Shown here: one piece after another, positions 32,877 to 44,353 of the stretch | Numbering within the stretch: position 1 is the stretch's first letter | Layout: every line of letters begins with the position of its first letter | NCBI GenBank assembly: GCA_944989445.1 | Contig: CALYLW010000067.1 | Coordinates: forward strand, 1,657,905 to 1,721,904 | Direction of reading: 5' to 3' | Source: Ampullaceana balthica | Lineage: Eukaryota; Mollusca; Gastropoda; Lymnaeidae | DNA: 64,000 bases | Program-made: the position numbers and the translations under genes | Notes under the pieces: model-generated | Database searches by the model: none | The model's input: only the letters and a program-made list of their open reading frames with translations | Told to the model about the DNA's origin: nothing

Positions 32877-35386
32877 CAGGGGTTCCTAACCAGTGGTGCA
32901 TGCAACCCCCAAGGGGTGCATGAGCAGGTTCCAGGGGGTGCATGAACCATTCAGAGGGGGGAAAAAGAGAAAAAGAGGAAGCGAAAAAAAGAGGAAGGGG
33001 AAAAAAGAAAGAAAAAGTGATAATCTGAAAATGTAAACCATTAGCAAGGGATGCCGCGTTAAAGGGCGCCCATATACAGCTTTTTTTTAATTATTTTTTT
33101 GGAACTCTTTTGCGCATCGTTCTGCGCATGTCGAAAATTGACGGAAAAACTTTCACAAAATGAACGGTTCGCTCTACGTGTTCCTCGGAATTTTGTGTTT
33201 TACGTCACATTTTTCTACAAATAATTTAATTTTGTCATCAAATACGACAGATTTATCTCTTCCGGTGACCCTCTAACTGTTTTGAACGGATGTAAACATT
33301 GGGATTTTTTTCTTTCACTTTTATTGCTCTGTACGCTGCAAAGGTCTTTAAAACGTTAATTGTAAGCCATTATTCGTCATTGAAACCTAAAATCTTGAGT
33401 TGAGCATCCAATTCAGGTCATTAAAAACATCAACTTCGTCAGTTAAAAATTTGCCTGTGATTGGTACGACTTTCCGATTGTCATCACCCCCTCAAAATTG
33501 TTAATAAATAATAAAAAAGGAGAGAGAGATGGAACACAAAATCCTCAGTGCTTCCACTGTGGAAAAATCATGTGCAATGACAACACGAAGCCTGTTAGAC
33601 TACGAGAGCACTTGGAGAAAGTCCATCCATCCAATTCCAAGGACAGTGTTGAGGTCTTCAAGCAGAAGAGAGCTCGCTTCTTGACCTCAGGTACCTTGCC
33701 CAAGCTTGGATTTTCTTTGTCACAGAAATCTGCACTGGAGGCATCATTCAAGGTTGCATATCTTATTGCAAAGAACAATAACCCCCACACCATTGGAGAC
33801 ATTTGGTGAAGCCTTGTGCTCTGGAGATGGTGGAACTGATGTGTGGTCACCAGCAGAGGAAGCAGGTTGAGAAAGTTCCTTTGTCCAATGACACTATTCA
33901 TTCCAGGATTAGTGACATGGCTGCAGACATTCTGGATCAAGTCTTGTGCGAGATGAGAAGCAGTCCTTTTCCATTTAGCATGCAGCTGGGATGAATCCAC
34001 TGATGTAGCACAATGCAGTCAGATTCTTGTATTTCTGAGAAATGTTCTCAGTGGATTGCTGAAGGAGGAATTTCTCTTTTGTAAGCCACTCCTAGCTACT
34101 ACCAAAACTGCTGATGTGCTGCAGCTAGTCAGGGCATTCTTCATTGAAAACCAGTTTGACTGGACTTCAAGATTTTTTCAATTTGCACAGGTGGTGCTCC
34201 CTCCATGCTAGGTAATAAGTCAGGATTTTCAGCACTGGTAAAGAAAGAAGTTCCAGATATTGTCACTACACACTGTACTCTTCATCGTCAGGCACTGGCA
34301 TGCAAAACTCTACTTCCAACCTTGAAGTCAGTTCTTTCTATTGCAGTCCAAGTTGTAAATTTTTTCCGCTCACATGCCTTGAACCACTGCCTCTTCAAGT
34401 TGTTCTGTCAGGAGGTGAGCTCTGAGAATGAAGTTCTGCTCTACCACACTGAGGTGCGCTGGTTGTCCAGGGAACGGATACTTTCTCGATTAGTAGAACT
34501 GAGAGTGGAGCTTGCCATTTTCTTGCAAGAAAAAGAGAGTGACCTTGCTGACAAGTTTGACTGTCCAAATTTCATTCATTACTTGGCATACCTGGCTGAC
34601 ATCTTCACCATCGTGAATGAGTTGAACACATCTCTCCAAAGGACCTGCTGTGACTATAATGGATGCTACTGAGAGATTGCAAGCCTTTCTTAACAAAGTG
34701 CCACTATTCCCACGGCGACTAGAAAAGTCCAACTTGGCCAACTTTCCACTCTTGGATGAAGTTGTAATATCACTGCCTGGCAACATCAAAGGGGAAATTT
34801 CAGAGCACCTTTCAACAATGCAAAGGTCCTTTGATGGGTATTTCTATCAAGACATTGCTAGGAAAGATCTTTGGATTCGCAATCCTTTTCTCTGTGACTT
34901 GGACAACATTGATGACAGTGACTTTGCTAAAGATGACCTGATTGATTTGAGAACCAGAGAAGTACTGAGGAGTGCCTTCAGTTGAAATACCTTGATTGAA
35001 TGTTGGTGCGCCCAGCTAGATTCCTACCCACATCTAACTATAGCCAAGAGGGCAGTACTGACTCTCCTTCCATTTGCCACAACATATCTCTGTGAAGCAG
35101 TATTCTCCACACCTTTGACGATTAAAACCAAGGAAAGGAATAAGTTGAATGCAGAGGATGACATGAGAGTTGCTTTGTCCAAAACAGTCCCCAGATTTAA
35201 ATTGCTGATTGATCATAAGAAGCAGCAGATCTCTCACTAAATTCCCTGTTGCCTATGGTCAAAACTATTGTGTTCCTAAAATAAACATAGTTTATTATGC
35301 ATTTTCTGCAAGTTTCACGAGGGGGTGCATGAACTTTTTTGGGCATCTGAAGGGGTGCATGGACCCCAAAAGGTTTGGAACCACTG
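32877..35386 (+). mobile_element. Buster-like hAT transposon, copy 1, exact target duplication
   Basis: The element begins CAGGGGTTCCTAACCAGTGG and ends GGTTTGGAACCACTG. It is flanked by ACATAGAG exactly on both sides (32869-32876 and 35387-35394). Subterminal GGGGTGCATG motifs occur several times at both ends and may be transposase-binding sites. The 2510-bp element carries a broken transposase on the plus strand. Confidence 0.95.
33498..35240 (+). pseudogene. Buster/ZBED5-like hAT transposase pseudogene, copy 1
   Basis: Five overlapping plus-strand frames together cover a transposase of roughly 570-600 residues: 33498-33809, 33803-33994, 34205-34672, 34650-34985 and 34992-35240. The first holds an intact BED finger (CFHC with a later HLEKVH). 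The second carries PLSNDTIHSRISDMAADI, the third THCTLHRQALACKTL and HTEVRWLSRERIL, the last LLPFATTYLCEAVFST and IKTKERNKLNAEDD, the hAT dimerisation region. This order and wording are characteristic of the Buster/ZBED5 group. The gene is dead: frame breaks occur near 33809, 33985 (an extra base beside the first catalytic motif), 34200, 34660 and 34983. The first and last of these are shared with copy 2. Confidence 0.9.
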
Positions 35387-35530
35387 ACATAGAGTGTTGG
35401 TTTTCCTGGCTTATTCGGGCAACAAAATAAACTTGTTTTTTTTATCCCTATGTCTTCCTGTGTGTTACATTGGATTGCTGTGTTTGATTTCCTAGTTAGA
35501 ATTAATTGCCTTATGTATTATTACTACTTT
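35387..35530 (+). mobile_element. Unclassified interspersed repeat R1, copy 2
   Basis: It is collinear with the reverse complement of 14528-14735, from AGAGTGTTGGTTTTCCTGG to GTTAGAATTAATTGCCTTAT, but lacks about 70 bp in the middle. The Buster element is inserted exactly at its left edge. Confidence 0.6.
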
Positions 35531-35784
35531 GCTCTTTGTTCTTCTATTCTCTTGTGTTTCTATAAGGTTTATTGATTGAACTAATGGTTTACTCTCGTTA
35601 GTTGGGAACATATACCAGTAATGACTCTTGCGGTACACGTTAAACGTGTTCTGTTTTATCTGTTGTTTTTTGGTAGATGGTCCTTAACAGAAGATGCATA
35701 TTTTATATAGGTCTGACCAAAGTAAGGTGGCACTTAAGGTTTATGTTCTTAAAACTTTGTAAAAGATAATAATAATAATAAAAC
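35531..35784. other. No gene seen
   Basis: AT-rich spacer ending in a (TAA)n run at 35768-35780. Confidence 0.55.
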
Positions 35785-35954
35785 TAGGGACTGTTAACGA
35801 TTAATTTAAATTTAATCGTTATCTTTTGAAAAATTAACGATTAATTAATCGTTAATTTCGATTAAAGCCAAAAATTGAAATTTATGGTGTCATAATTAAC
35901 ATTTATTAAACGTACTTGTCGAAAATCGGAATAACACTGGAATGTCTTCTTTAT

Positions 35955-36076
35955 ATGACATCTTTTAACCAACATTGCAAACAGACAAGTGTATTGACAT
36001 TATTAAAATTTGTTTCAAGTGATGAGCGTGTCTTATTGACATTATAACCAACCGAGCTCAATAATCGTTCACATAG
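35955..36076 (-). pseudogene. hAT transposase C-terminal fragment
   Basis: A 40-codon minus-strand frame reads LCERLLSSVGYNVNKTRSSL, then NVNTLV and WLKDV. This is the C-terminal end of an Ac/ZBED-type hAT dimerisation domain (S-S-x-G followed by R-S-S-L). It matches the fragment at 56752-57064. The rest of the transposase is absent. Confidence 0.7.
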
Positions 36077-36167
36077 CTTTAGATTGTCTAGGCTGAAGTT
36101 TCAGATACTGTAGTGGTTGTTTGGTTTGCATGTGATATATGTAAGCGAAGTGTTAGAACCATAGTAG

Positions 36168-36354
36168 CAATGTTCCCTTTAAACAGCGCGGTTGCGCAGA
36201 TATTTTACCGACGCCACCCAGGAGTTTAGAATCACTGCGCGGCAAATTTTGTAAAATCTTGCACAAAAATGGACGTTGTGCAACTTTGCACACGAGTTGT
36301 TTTTTTTTAACTTTGCACACGGACCAACGAAGCCTAGACTTAGTGGGAACATTG
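36168..36354 (+). mobile_element. hAT MITE family B, nested inside element D
   Basis: CAATGTTCCC and GGGAACATTG form a 10-bp perfect inverted repeat. The flanks are CATAGTAG and CATGGTAG (7 of 8). The 187-bp element is GC-richer at its left end (GCGCGGTTGCGCAG). It is inserted in the interior of the older element D. Confidence 0.88.
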
Positions 36355-36626
36355 CATGGTAGGCAAACGATTTCTCTCAATGGACACAATAACTATAACC
36401 TTTATCAACATTTTGAACATTCACGTCAGTCAATAGTTTAAAACCAAAATGTTGGTGTAATCGTCCGGAAATGAGTTTATATTTATCGGCCTAAATATTT
36501 TACTTTTTATTTCCAGTACATTTACAAGTGGTGGATCGATTAATCATTTTTTTAAAAATTAATCGTTAAAATTTTTAACGATTAATCGAGAAAGTAATCG
36601 ATAATTTCCACAGCCCTAAATAAAAC

Positions 36627-38151
36627 GTAACTTTTGTATTAATATGTGGACTCCGTGATAATTATTCATTTATAATTACACCTCAGCACTTTGCTTTGTC
36701 GTACTCCAATGAACCCAGGCTATATGACACGCTCTGGTGAACACTTCACGACCCAACCTCTATCCTAAGTCCATCATCGTTTTTCGCCTACGCCTGTTTT
36801 AAGTTTTTAAAGAAGCCTTCCCTAAAGGCCTGGAATATTAATCTCTATTCATAGATCTTTTTTATCCAGTCCTGCGCACTTTTCTCAGAATGTTTCACTG
36901 CTATTTTCACTCTCAAAAATGCGTCACTGTCTTTTAACACTCTGACCCCTAGGAGTACAACCTCTCGTGAAAGTTGTAAGTTACAACCACCACGAGCCTT
37001 GACGAGGCCGGGTGTGGACAAAGGAACTGACATATTCAAGTGTTTAACTTCAAACATGAATGACAAATTAGTTTATAAGCCCAGCGCTTGGATCCTCCGC
37101 GCCCCAGCCCACATCGTGAGATTTTGTGATGTTATCTCTCCGCAGGCGAGCAGTCATGAACAATGGAGTCCGCTGTTATTGGATACACTGCCAACCGTGA
37201 ACTGTCAAAGTGGCTACCGAAAAATGTAACACACGTTCAACAACGAGAGTCGATTTATCGATTCTTAAAAATGTTTACTGTTCCTAGACGATTTCACCGA
37301 CATCTGACAAGAGATTCATGCATAAATCCAGTCACTACCGTTTAAATTGGCAAGTTGTAAAGATTTTTTTTTAAAATAAGGTTTCAAACGCTTAGTCCTA
37401 AATAATTAATAAAAACAACAACAAAAAAAAGCTCCAGAAGTCTTAAAGAAACAACTCCCATTTTAAGGTCATCGACTTTGCTATTGTTCTATCGAAAACA
37501 AGCGAGTACTACCGACTAATAAAAAAAAAGTTGTAAAAAGGAGTTTAGAATGTGGACTCGTCCAGACCGACGCCCGTGTCAATGACGACTCGTGGGGGAC
37601 CACCGTCTGCAGCAAACATCGAGGACGCTCGAGAGGCAACTCCAAACTCTCAGGTTTCGTTGACATTTTGTTTTTGTCCAACAAAGCCGTGTTATAGTTG
37701 GAGGCAAACATGCCTGGTTTCTTTAGACACCGTTCGGGCCTAATTATTGGCCAAATGGTGTGTACCGTCTTGGGTAGGGGTCTTGACATTCCTGGGTCAC
37801 GCGGAGACGCCGCGGTTTGCACGCGCCTTACATTACCACTTAACCAGAGAGGGGCGGGGCCTTCAAGTGGATGTTGAACGATGACTTGAAGTTCAGCCCA
37901 CATTAAAACATCTTCAAACAGAAGTGAAATTGTAACCACGCGAACACTCTTATCTACCATACTACAAAAGTCCTTATATATCAAAAAGTATTTAATTTAT
38001 CTCGAAACCCAACTAAGCATTCCTATATATGTATAACACTAATCCTTATATATCAACAGGTATTTAAATTATCCCTAAACCTAGCTTAACACTCTTATAT
38101 ATAAATCCCATTTCCCATTTTGTATTTAATAAACAACCCCGTATAAAACAA
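36627..38151. other. Unique region with weak coding hints
   Basis: Minus-strand frames at 36845-37066 (74 codons, reading GCNLQLSREVVLLGVRVL among others) and 37481-37984 (167 codons) are the best open frames here, but no domain is recognised. The first could end the gene whose candidate exon is at 39027-39082: two possible acceptors keep the frame. The stretch 37970-38110 contains a degenerate tandem duplication of about 60 bp (CTTATATATCA). Confidence 0.3.
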
Positions 38152-38543
38152 AGTTTTTGACTATAAATCCCTTATATATGAGACATAACTAAAAGTATTG
38201 ATTAAGTTCAATATGATACGCATCGCGCGACAAACATCTACAGACTGAAACTGACTGAACTCTCCTGGCTTTAAAACCGTGGATGGACATCGATGGCTGG
38301 ACTGAACTCCAGTGAGAGGTGGTAGGCGCACAATAGCAGACGGCTACATTGAATTATATAGAGTTACATAGCCATAAACTAAAATGCATTAATTTAATTA
38401 CGGTAAATTTGATCGATCTGAAATTTTGATACTATGCATTATTAGGTGACACGAGTCTATGTGCCAAATTTCAACTCGATAGCATCACGGGAAGTGGGTC
38501 ATGTTTTTATTTTTGTTTTTCCGACCGACCGACCATCCACGAC

Positions 38544-38624
<81 letters not shown>

Positions 38625-38680
38625 ACGACCGAGAGAGAGAGAGAGACAAGACGGTTAAGTTAATATAAGGGATTTAAAAA
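38152..38680. mobile_element. Family T element, copy 2, expanded by a GA microsatellite
   Basis: TAAATCCCTTAT at 38164-38175 and ATAAGGGATTTA at 38665-38676 are the inverted ends, and TTAATTACGGTA and TCTGAAATTTTGATAC mark the interior. Near the 3' end the element has gained an almost pure (GA)n run at about 38543-38622. That run drives a repeat-only open frame. Confidence 0.75.
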
Positions 38681-39026
38681 TATTATATTTTAAGCGCCAA
38701 CATACGACTTTATATTTCAGTTTATATTTTTTAATCTGTTGAAAATGTTCGAGCAGCTGACTACTATTGAGAGATTCCATGAAAGGTTGTTGCCCACTAT
38801 TGAGAGATTCCATGAAAGGTTGTTGCCCACCTAAGATATGAGCTTCTACAATGTTGTCGCGTGATGTTTGAACAGAAGAAATTTATGGGCTCATCGGAAG
38901 TTTGTTTAAACGGCCTAGGAGCTTATCCTCGGCAGTTTAACCTGTACTTAAAACGTCACAACTCACAACACGCCCTAAGACCACCAGCATGGATATCGTC
39001 TGCTACAGAGCCCTGGCTTGACTCAC
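38681..39026. other. No supported gene
   Basis: Unique sequence with a perfect 35-bp tandem duplication (ACTATTGAGAGATTCCATGA and following) at about 38761-38830. A plus-strand frame at 38861-39088 is unrecognised and overlaps the candidate minus-strand exon. Confidence 0.5.
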
Positions 39027-39082
39027 CTGACAGGTGCCAGGATGTTGATACGCTGAACGTTAGATTGGAAATCTCAATGAAT
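39027..39082 (-). other. Candidate 56-bp internal exon
   Basis: On the minus strand it is preceded by TTTTTTTTATAG, a strong acceptor, and followed by GTGAGT, a consensus donor after CTGTCAG. Exactly one frame is open, reading EISNLTFSVSTSWHLS; the other two carry stops. The exon would be phase 1 at its end, which both candidate acceptors of the frame at 36845-37066 would accept. No protein family is recognised. Confidence 0.3.
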
Positions 39083-39164
39083 CTATAAAAAAAAATATAT
39101 AATAAACATCGGCTCTCAATAAAGTGAGAATCTTAATCAGAAACACTCGCGCACGGTCACACGC

Positions 39165-39312
39165 ACATGCGTCAATAATTACATGCACACATTTGTTGAC
39201 TGTGGTCAATATTTGCATGCACACTTATGAGTACAGTGGTCAATATGTACATGCACAATTATGGGGACAGTGGTCAATATTTGCATGCACACATTTAGGG
39301 ACAGTGGTCAAG
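39165..39312. repeat. Degenerate 34-bp minisatellite
   Basis: Four to five units contain GTGGTCAATATTTGCATGCA then CACTTATG. Confidence 0.88.
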
Positions 39313-39552
39313 GGACTGATTGAAATGTGCTAGAAACATTCCACGATTTGATGTGGGAATATTTTTGTTGACTATCATGATTATACCTTAAATTTATCAT
39401 GAATTGTTTATAAGACTAATTTATAATACAAATCCTTTTTGTTCGGGCTTCAGGTAATAAATGTATTATATAAAACACCTTTTTGCAAGCTTCCGGTGAT
39501 AAATTTACCATATTTGTAATTTAAAACCCCTCTCTGCGGCTTCAGGTAATAT
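39313..39552. other. No gene; loose 60-bp repeat
   Basis: GCTTCAGGTAATA and variants recur about every 60 bp at 39450-39550 and again beyond the SINE near 39870. This shows that the SINE inserted into a degenerate tandem repeat. Confidence 0.55.
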
Positions 39553-39831
39553 CTTATCTTATCTATACAGACGCTCCTTCTATGCAGAAGATAGTTGCGT
39601 CCACAGACCATGACAGATGATCTGTTGGCAAGTGATGCAGCATTCACAGGCCACGGCTTTGTGGGTTCCACGCATTACCCAGCCGCCTAACTACATGTAG
39701 TGTTAGGTACCCATTCGGAGCGGGGTGACTCAGGGACGCCCTAGGCCCCGGGAACAAACCCTTGCCTTCACACGGATTCGAACCCGTGACCATCGGTACG
39801 ACAGTCCAGTGTGCTGCCACTCGACCACCAC
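39553..39831 (-). mobile_element. tRNA-derived SINE, full-length copy
   Basis: On the minus strand it starts with a tRNA-like head, TGGTGGTCGAGTGGCAGCAC, carrying pol III A and B boxes. A body follows (GTTCCCGGGGCC, GGCGGCTGGGTAATGCGTGG, GCCGTGGCCTGTG). It ends with a hairpin tail (GGACGCAACTATCTTCTGCA, GAAGGAGCGTCTGTA) and a short ATAAGAT-rich 3' end. Related copies are at 18830-19060 and, tails only, at 2635 and 14791. The conserved tail is presumably what a partner LINE recognises. Confidence 0.88.
39774..39827 (-). promoter_or_regulatory. Pol III A and B boxes of the SINE
   Basis: The B box GGTTCGAATCC (39774-39784) is a perfect match to the consensus. The A box TGGTCGAGTGG (39817-39827) matches the tRNA D-arm consensus. 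They are 32 bp apart, the usual spacing. It is not called as a tRNA gene because no acceptor stem closes and the sequence runs into the SINE body. Confidence 0.85.
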
Positions 39832-39959
39832 ATTATAAATGTATAATTTTTTTTAAAAAAAGTTTTTGTAAGCTTCTTTTGATAAAATTTAGATACAGGC
39901 TCAATGACGTCACGTGCTACAGTTCCAGGTACTGACAGCGTCACTGACTCCATTGGCGT

Positions 39960-40087
39960 CTAACAGTGAAGTCTAACAATGGAGTCATAATTGTGGATTC
40001 TAATAGTAGAGTCTAACAGTGGAGTCTCAACAGTGGAGTCTAAACAGTGGAGTCTTAAAAGTGGAGTCCAAACAGTGGAGTCTAATG
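39960..40087. repeat. 14/15-bp minisatellite
   Basis: About eight units are built on CAGTGGAGTCTAAA, with decay on the left. Confidence 0.93.
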
Positions 40088-41118
40088 ATTAATGTAAGAT
40101 TGTAACTGTGACTTTAAAAATTTTACTAACAGGAATTAGATCAGATATTCTTCGACAAAACAGTAATGACAGAGTTTTAAAAATGTGCAAGTTAAATATA
40201 ACAATACATTGTAGAAGCGCGTGGACAATTTAAATAATCATAGAATAATGAAAATAATAAATGCAGTTTTTTTTAAAGAATCTTTTATTCTTGCACTCTA
40301 AGAAATTTTTTAATTATTTTGTGCTGTACAATGCTTCCCAGATCGAAAGTCTTATCCGTAAAAGAGGTTCTTCTGTTTTGTTTTTTAAGATATATTTTGA
40401 TATCTAATTAAAGAAAGATAATTCTTGTCTATTTTTTTTAAAGCTGTAATTTTGCAAAGTTAGGCCGTACAGCCATCATCTCATGTCTTCCTGGAGGATG
40501 ACGTCATTTCGATGACTCTGTGGCACAACAAATACTGAACTTCGTTCAATGACAAGTCACGCCGCTTAAATAAGATTCCATACAGCACATCCAGACATCC
40601 GAACTTTTATCCGAACAAAGCAAAAGCGTGATTTTGTGGCTCTGGAGATAAAGTCTTTAAAGATGCAAAATACAACTGCATATTGTGAACGATTTGTATG
40701 ATAATAAAGATGTCAACTGCTCCCTTATACCTGTGGTATTTTAAGGTGTCGTATCCTCCACCTGTTGAAAGTTCAGTTTATGGAGCAGCAGTCAGTAACA
40801 ATTTCTAGAACACTTTATAATGGCTGTTTTTTTTTAATGTTAGATCTGCGGGCCAATGTTGTCCCGAGTAAAATAGTATAAAATAGCTAGATATTACACA
40901 AAAATATTTTGATATAGCTTATAAATTAATTTAAAGCAGAAAATAATGGTTTTCTACCAGTCCGGGAGTTCACGTATCGTTTTTGTTTTTGTGCCTATCA
41001 TTTTTTCCCCAGGTAGAGTAAAATGATTGGGCATTGAAAAGTTGTTAACACGCCATTCAAAATCAACATTTTATCATAGAAAAGGTATATTTTTCAATTA
41101 CATTTAACGTCACTTTAG
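40088..41118. other. No supported gene
   Basis: Unique AT-rich sequence. A more complex stretch at 40460-40780 contains short splice-like open segments on both strands, none of them convincing. Confidence 0.45.
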
Positions 41119-41155
41119 AAATTACCGTTTGAAAAATTTCAAGACACGACTAAAG
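41119..41155 (+). other. Candidate 37-bp internal exon
   Basis: It is preceded by ATTTAACGTCACTTTAG and followed by the strong donor GTAAGTGG. Two of three frames are open. It is too short to identify, and chance is a serious alternative. Confidence 0.15.
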
Positions 41156-41668
41156 GTAAGTGGCTAAAATCCAACATCATAATTTGACCCGGACAGATAT
41201 CACAGGTTAGATGAGAATGCAAAATTGCGTTAAAAATCTGGTCAATAAAACCATTTTGTACGCTGCGCTCATCGAATTAGGAAACAAAAACTTTTCTCTG
41301 GATAATGTCAACCCCGTCGTTCGCCCGCCCATATAAAGACAATTTATTTCAATTTTCAAACAGAACACATGTTCAGCCGCCTTCCCACCCCTTTTATTGC
41401 CATTCGTCCAAGCCAAGTAGTTGGGAATTCAAAATCGAAACGTTATTTTTTTTAAATATATATAGCACAAACCATTTATTTTATCTGTATCGACCACTTG
41501 TCATAATGTGGCGCCCAACCTAGTTTTTTTTTAATCCGCCCCTGTGAGTGACGTCAAGATGGAATGGATAAGAGTCGGCGCAGATTCGGACTGCACTTGG
41601 GGCACACAGACCAACATGGCGGCTCATCCCCCAATGAATGATGCACAACTGCGCCTTGCATCACGAGT
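41156..41668. other. No supported gene
   Basis: Unique sequence, with TTAATCCGCCCCTG at 41533-41545, a single MITE end on the minus strand, and higher-complexity sequence from about 41560. Confidence 0.5.
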
Positions 41669-41841
41669 TACGGCCCCCAACTAAAAGCTTTTGGCGGCTC
41701 TTCTATGGCACTTGCCCAATGAATAGCCTCCACGCTCTCTTTTAATTCACTTTCTTTTCCAATTGATCCAGGCCGTAAATTATTCCACAGCACTACGTGG
41801 GGAGGAGCGTTGCCAGTTGGTTGTAAGCGGGAGGAACTCAC
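41669..41841 (-). other. Unusually complex segment: candidate exon or conserved non-coding element
   Basis: On the minus strand CCCGCACTTTTTTTTTTAG, an acceptor-like tract, precedes 57 open codons that read NLRPGSIGKESELKESVEAI among others and end at TAA. The same kind of balanced, non-repetitive sequence continues to about 41560, past that stop, with GATGAGCCGCCATGTTGG. This suggests a conserved regulatory element or 5' untranslated region at least as much as coding sequence. Confidence 0.2.
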
Positions 41842-43110
<1,269 letters not shown>

Positions 43111-43475
43111 CTCTCTCTCTCCTTGCAAAGCAAAAATAAGTTGAAATGCGCAAAATATTGAAGAAACAAAACATATATCTATGAAATTCAAAAAACATAA
43201 AATGCATAAAACATTAATTTCACAAATGATATAGTACGTAAACTATAAGTTTATTTGATATGCTCTGATTTATTTCTTCTGTATATTTGAATATTAAATG
43301 TTTTGATGTCTGCATAACGTGCACTGAAAACTTTACAAGAGATGTTTTGATGTTTTATAAAATGTCTTCATGTATATTTACAAATACTTACCGGTATATT
43401 TAAAAAGAGGCGCCTGGGCGTCTAATTAAAATCAGTAGTAAAATAATTTAGAAGAGAAGTAATTATGTAACTGTG
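43111..43475. other. No gene seen
   Basis: AT-rich unique sequence. Confidence 0.55.
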
Positions 43476-43879
43476 GGGCCGTCCATAAATGACGTCACTT
43501 ATATAGGGGAAGGGGGGTCCCCACATTTGTGACGATGTGTGACGAGGGGGAGGGGGTGTGACGTCACGTCAAAACACGCTACTTTAAATCAAAGTTCCAT
43601 GCACTTAAATATTCGATTTCTTACTATTTATTTTATGACGTTTTACATGGATTCACGCGTGTTGCGATATTAGAGTGCAGCTTTACACTAAATACATGTT
43701 AAAATGACAATAATGTGAGTTTAAACATGCTCATTTTCAATTAGAATATAACGCTTTTAGGGGGGGGGGTGTGTGACGTCATATTGGAGGGGGGTCTAAG
43801 TTTTTGTGAGGAAGTGTGACGAGGGGGGAGGGGGGTAACAGTCGGCCAAAATTGCGTGACGTCATTTATGGACGGACCC
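43476..43879. mobile_element. MITE with long, GC-rich inverted ends (family E)
   Basis: CCGTCCATAAATGACGTCAC near the left end is matched in reverse by GTGACGTCATTTATGGACGG at the right, a TIR of about 23 bp with one internal difference. Both subterminal parts are G-rich with repeated GTGACGAGGGGG. The 404-bp element has no open frame. I recall similar TACGTCA-type ends in many animal genomes but cannot place the superfamily. Confidence 0.88.
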
Positions 43880-44197
43880 TGTACTGCGACAATTTGTGTT
43901 ATAACATAAAACCAATAAACATAAACTTTCAAGTTGTATAACTTAAATAAGTCCTTTACCGATGATAATCATCAGAGTTTCGAAGCTTAAATATTTTCGA
44001 CCAAATCAAGAGGTTTTCTAAATTTCAAAATGATAGCAAATTTGAAAAAATTATAACCTTTCCTAAAATATAATAGATGATTCTCATGAAATAAGTAGAA
44101 AATGGTTATGGAATTTACAACCCACTTTCCCACGAAGACTGAAGACACTGACATCCTGTGTACAACCATTTGGATGGGAAATAAATCGTAACAGAAT
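43880..44197. other. No gene seen
   Basis: AT-rich. If 44198-44353 is a terminal exon on the minus strand, this would be its 3' untranslated region. Confidence 0.45.
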
Positions 44198-44353
44198 TTA
44201 ATCCATAGTTTCACGACCAATCACAATCCAATCCTCATAGCCTTCCTTGCGCGCGTCCTGATCGTAACTGTAGTTTGAGCCTGCCTCAGTTTCTGACAGT
44301 GTAATCAAAGCGGCCGTTGCTCCAGTTAGCACCAGGACTGACCCTTCATCTGA
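44198..44353 (-). other. Candidate terminal coding exon
   Basis: On the minus strand an acceptor-like TTCTTATGTCAAACAG precedes 51 open codons and a TAA stop at 44200-44198. The frame reads SVLVLTGATAALITLSETEA, then NYSYDQDARKEGYEDWIVIG, and ends ETMD. Codon choice looks balanced compared with the AT-rich surroundings. The upstream polypyrimidine tract is weak, the frame is open for a further 23 codons upstream through G-rich sequence, and no family is recognised. It could also be a conserved non-coding element. Confidence 0.28.

Larger units (their letters stand above)
35785..36618. mobile_element. hAT element D, copy 1, exact target duplication
   Basis: The ends are TAGGGACTGTTAACGATTAA and CGATAATTTCCACAGCCCTA. 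AATAAAAC flanks both sides exactly (35777-35784 and 36619-36626). It carries a minus-strand transposase fragment and a complete family-B MITE. Related copies lie at 55986-56557 and 56572-57228. Confidence 0.93.

Noticed and set aside
37481..37984. 167-codon minus-strand frame
   Set aside because: Alternative frames on both strands are also open over much of it; no domain, start context or splice support.
39774..39831. A functional tRNA gene
   Set aside because: A and B boxes are good but no acceptor stem closes and the sequence continues into a SINE body shared with another copy.
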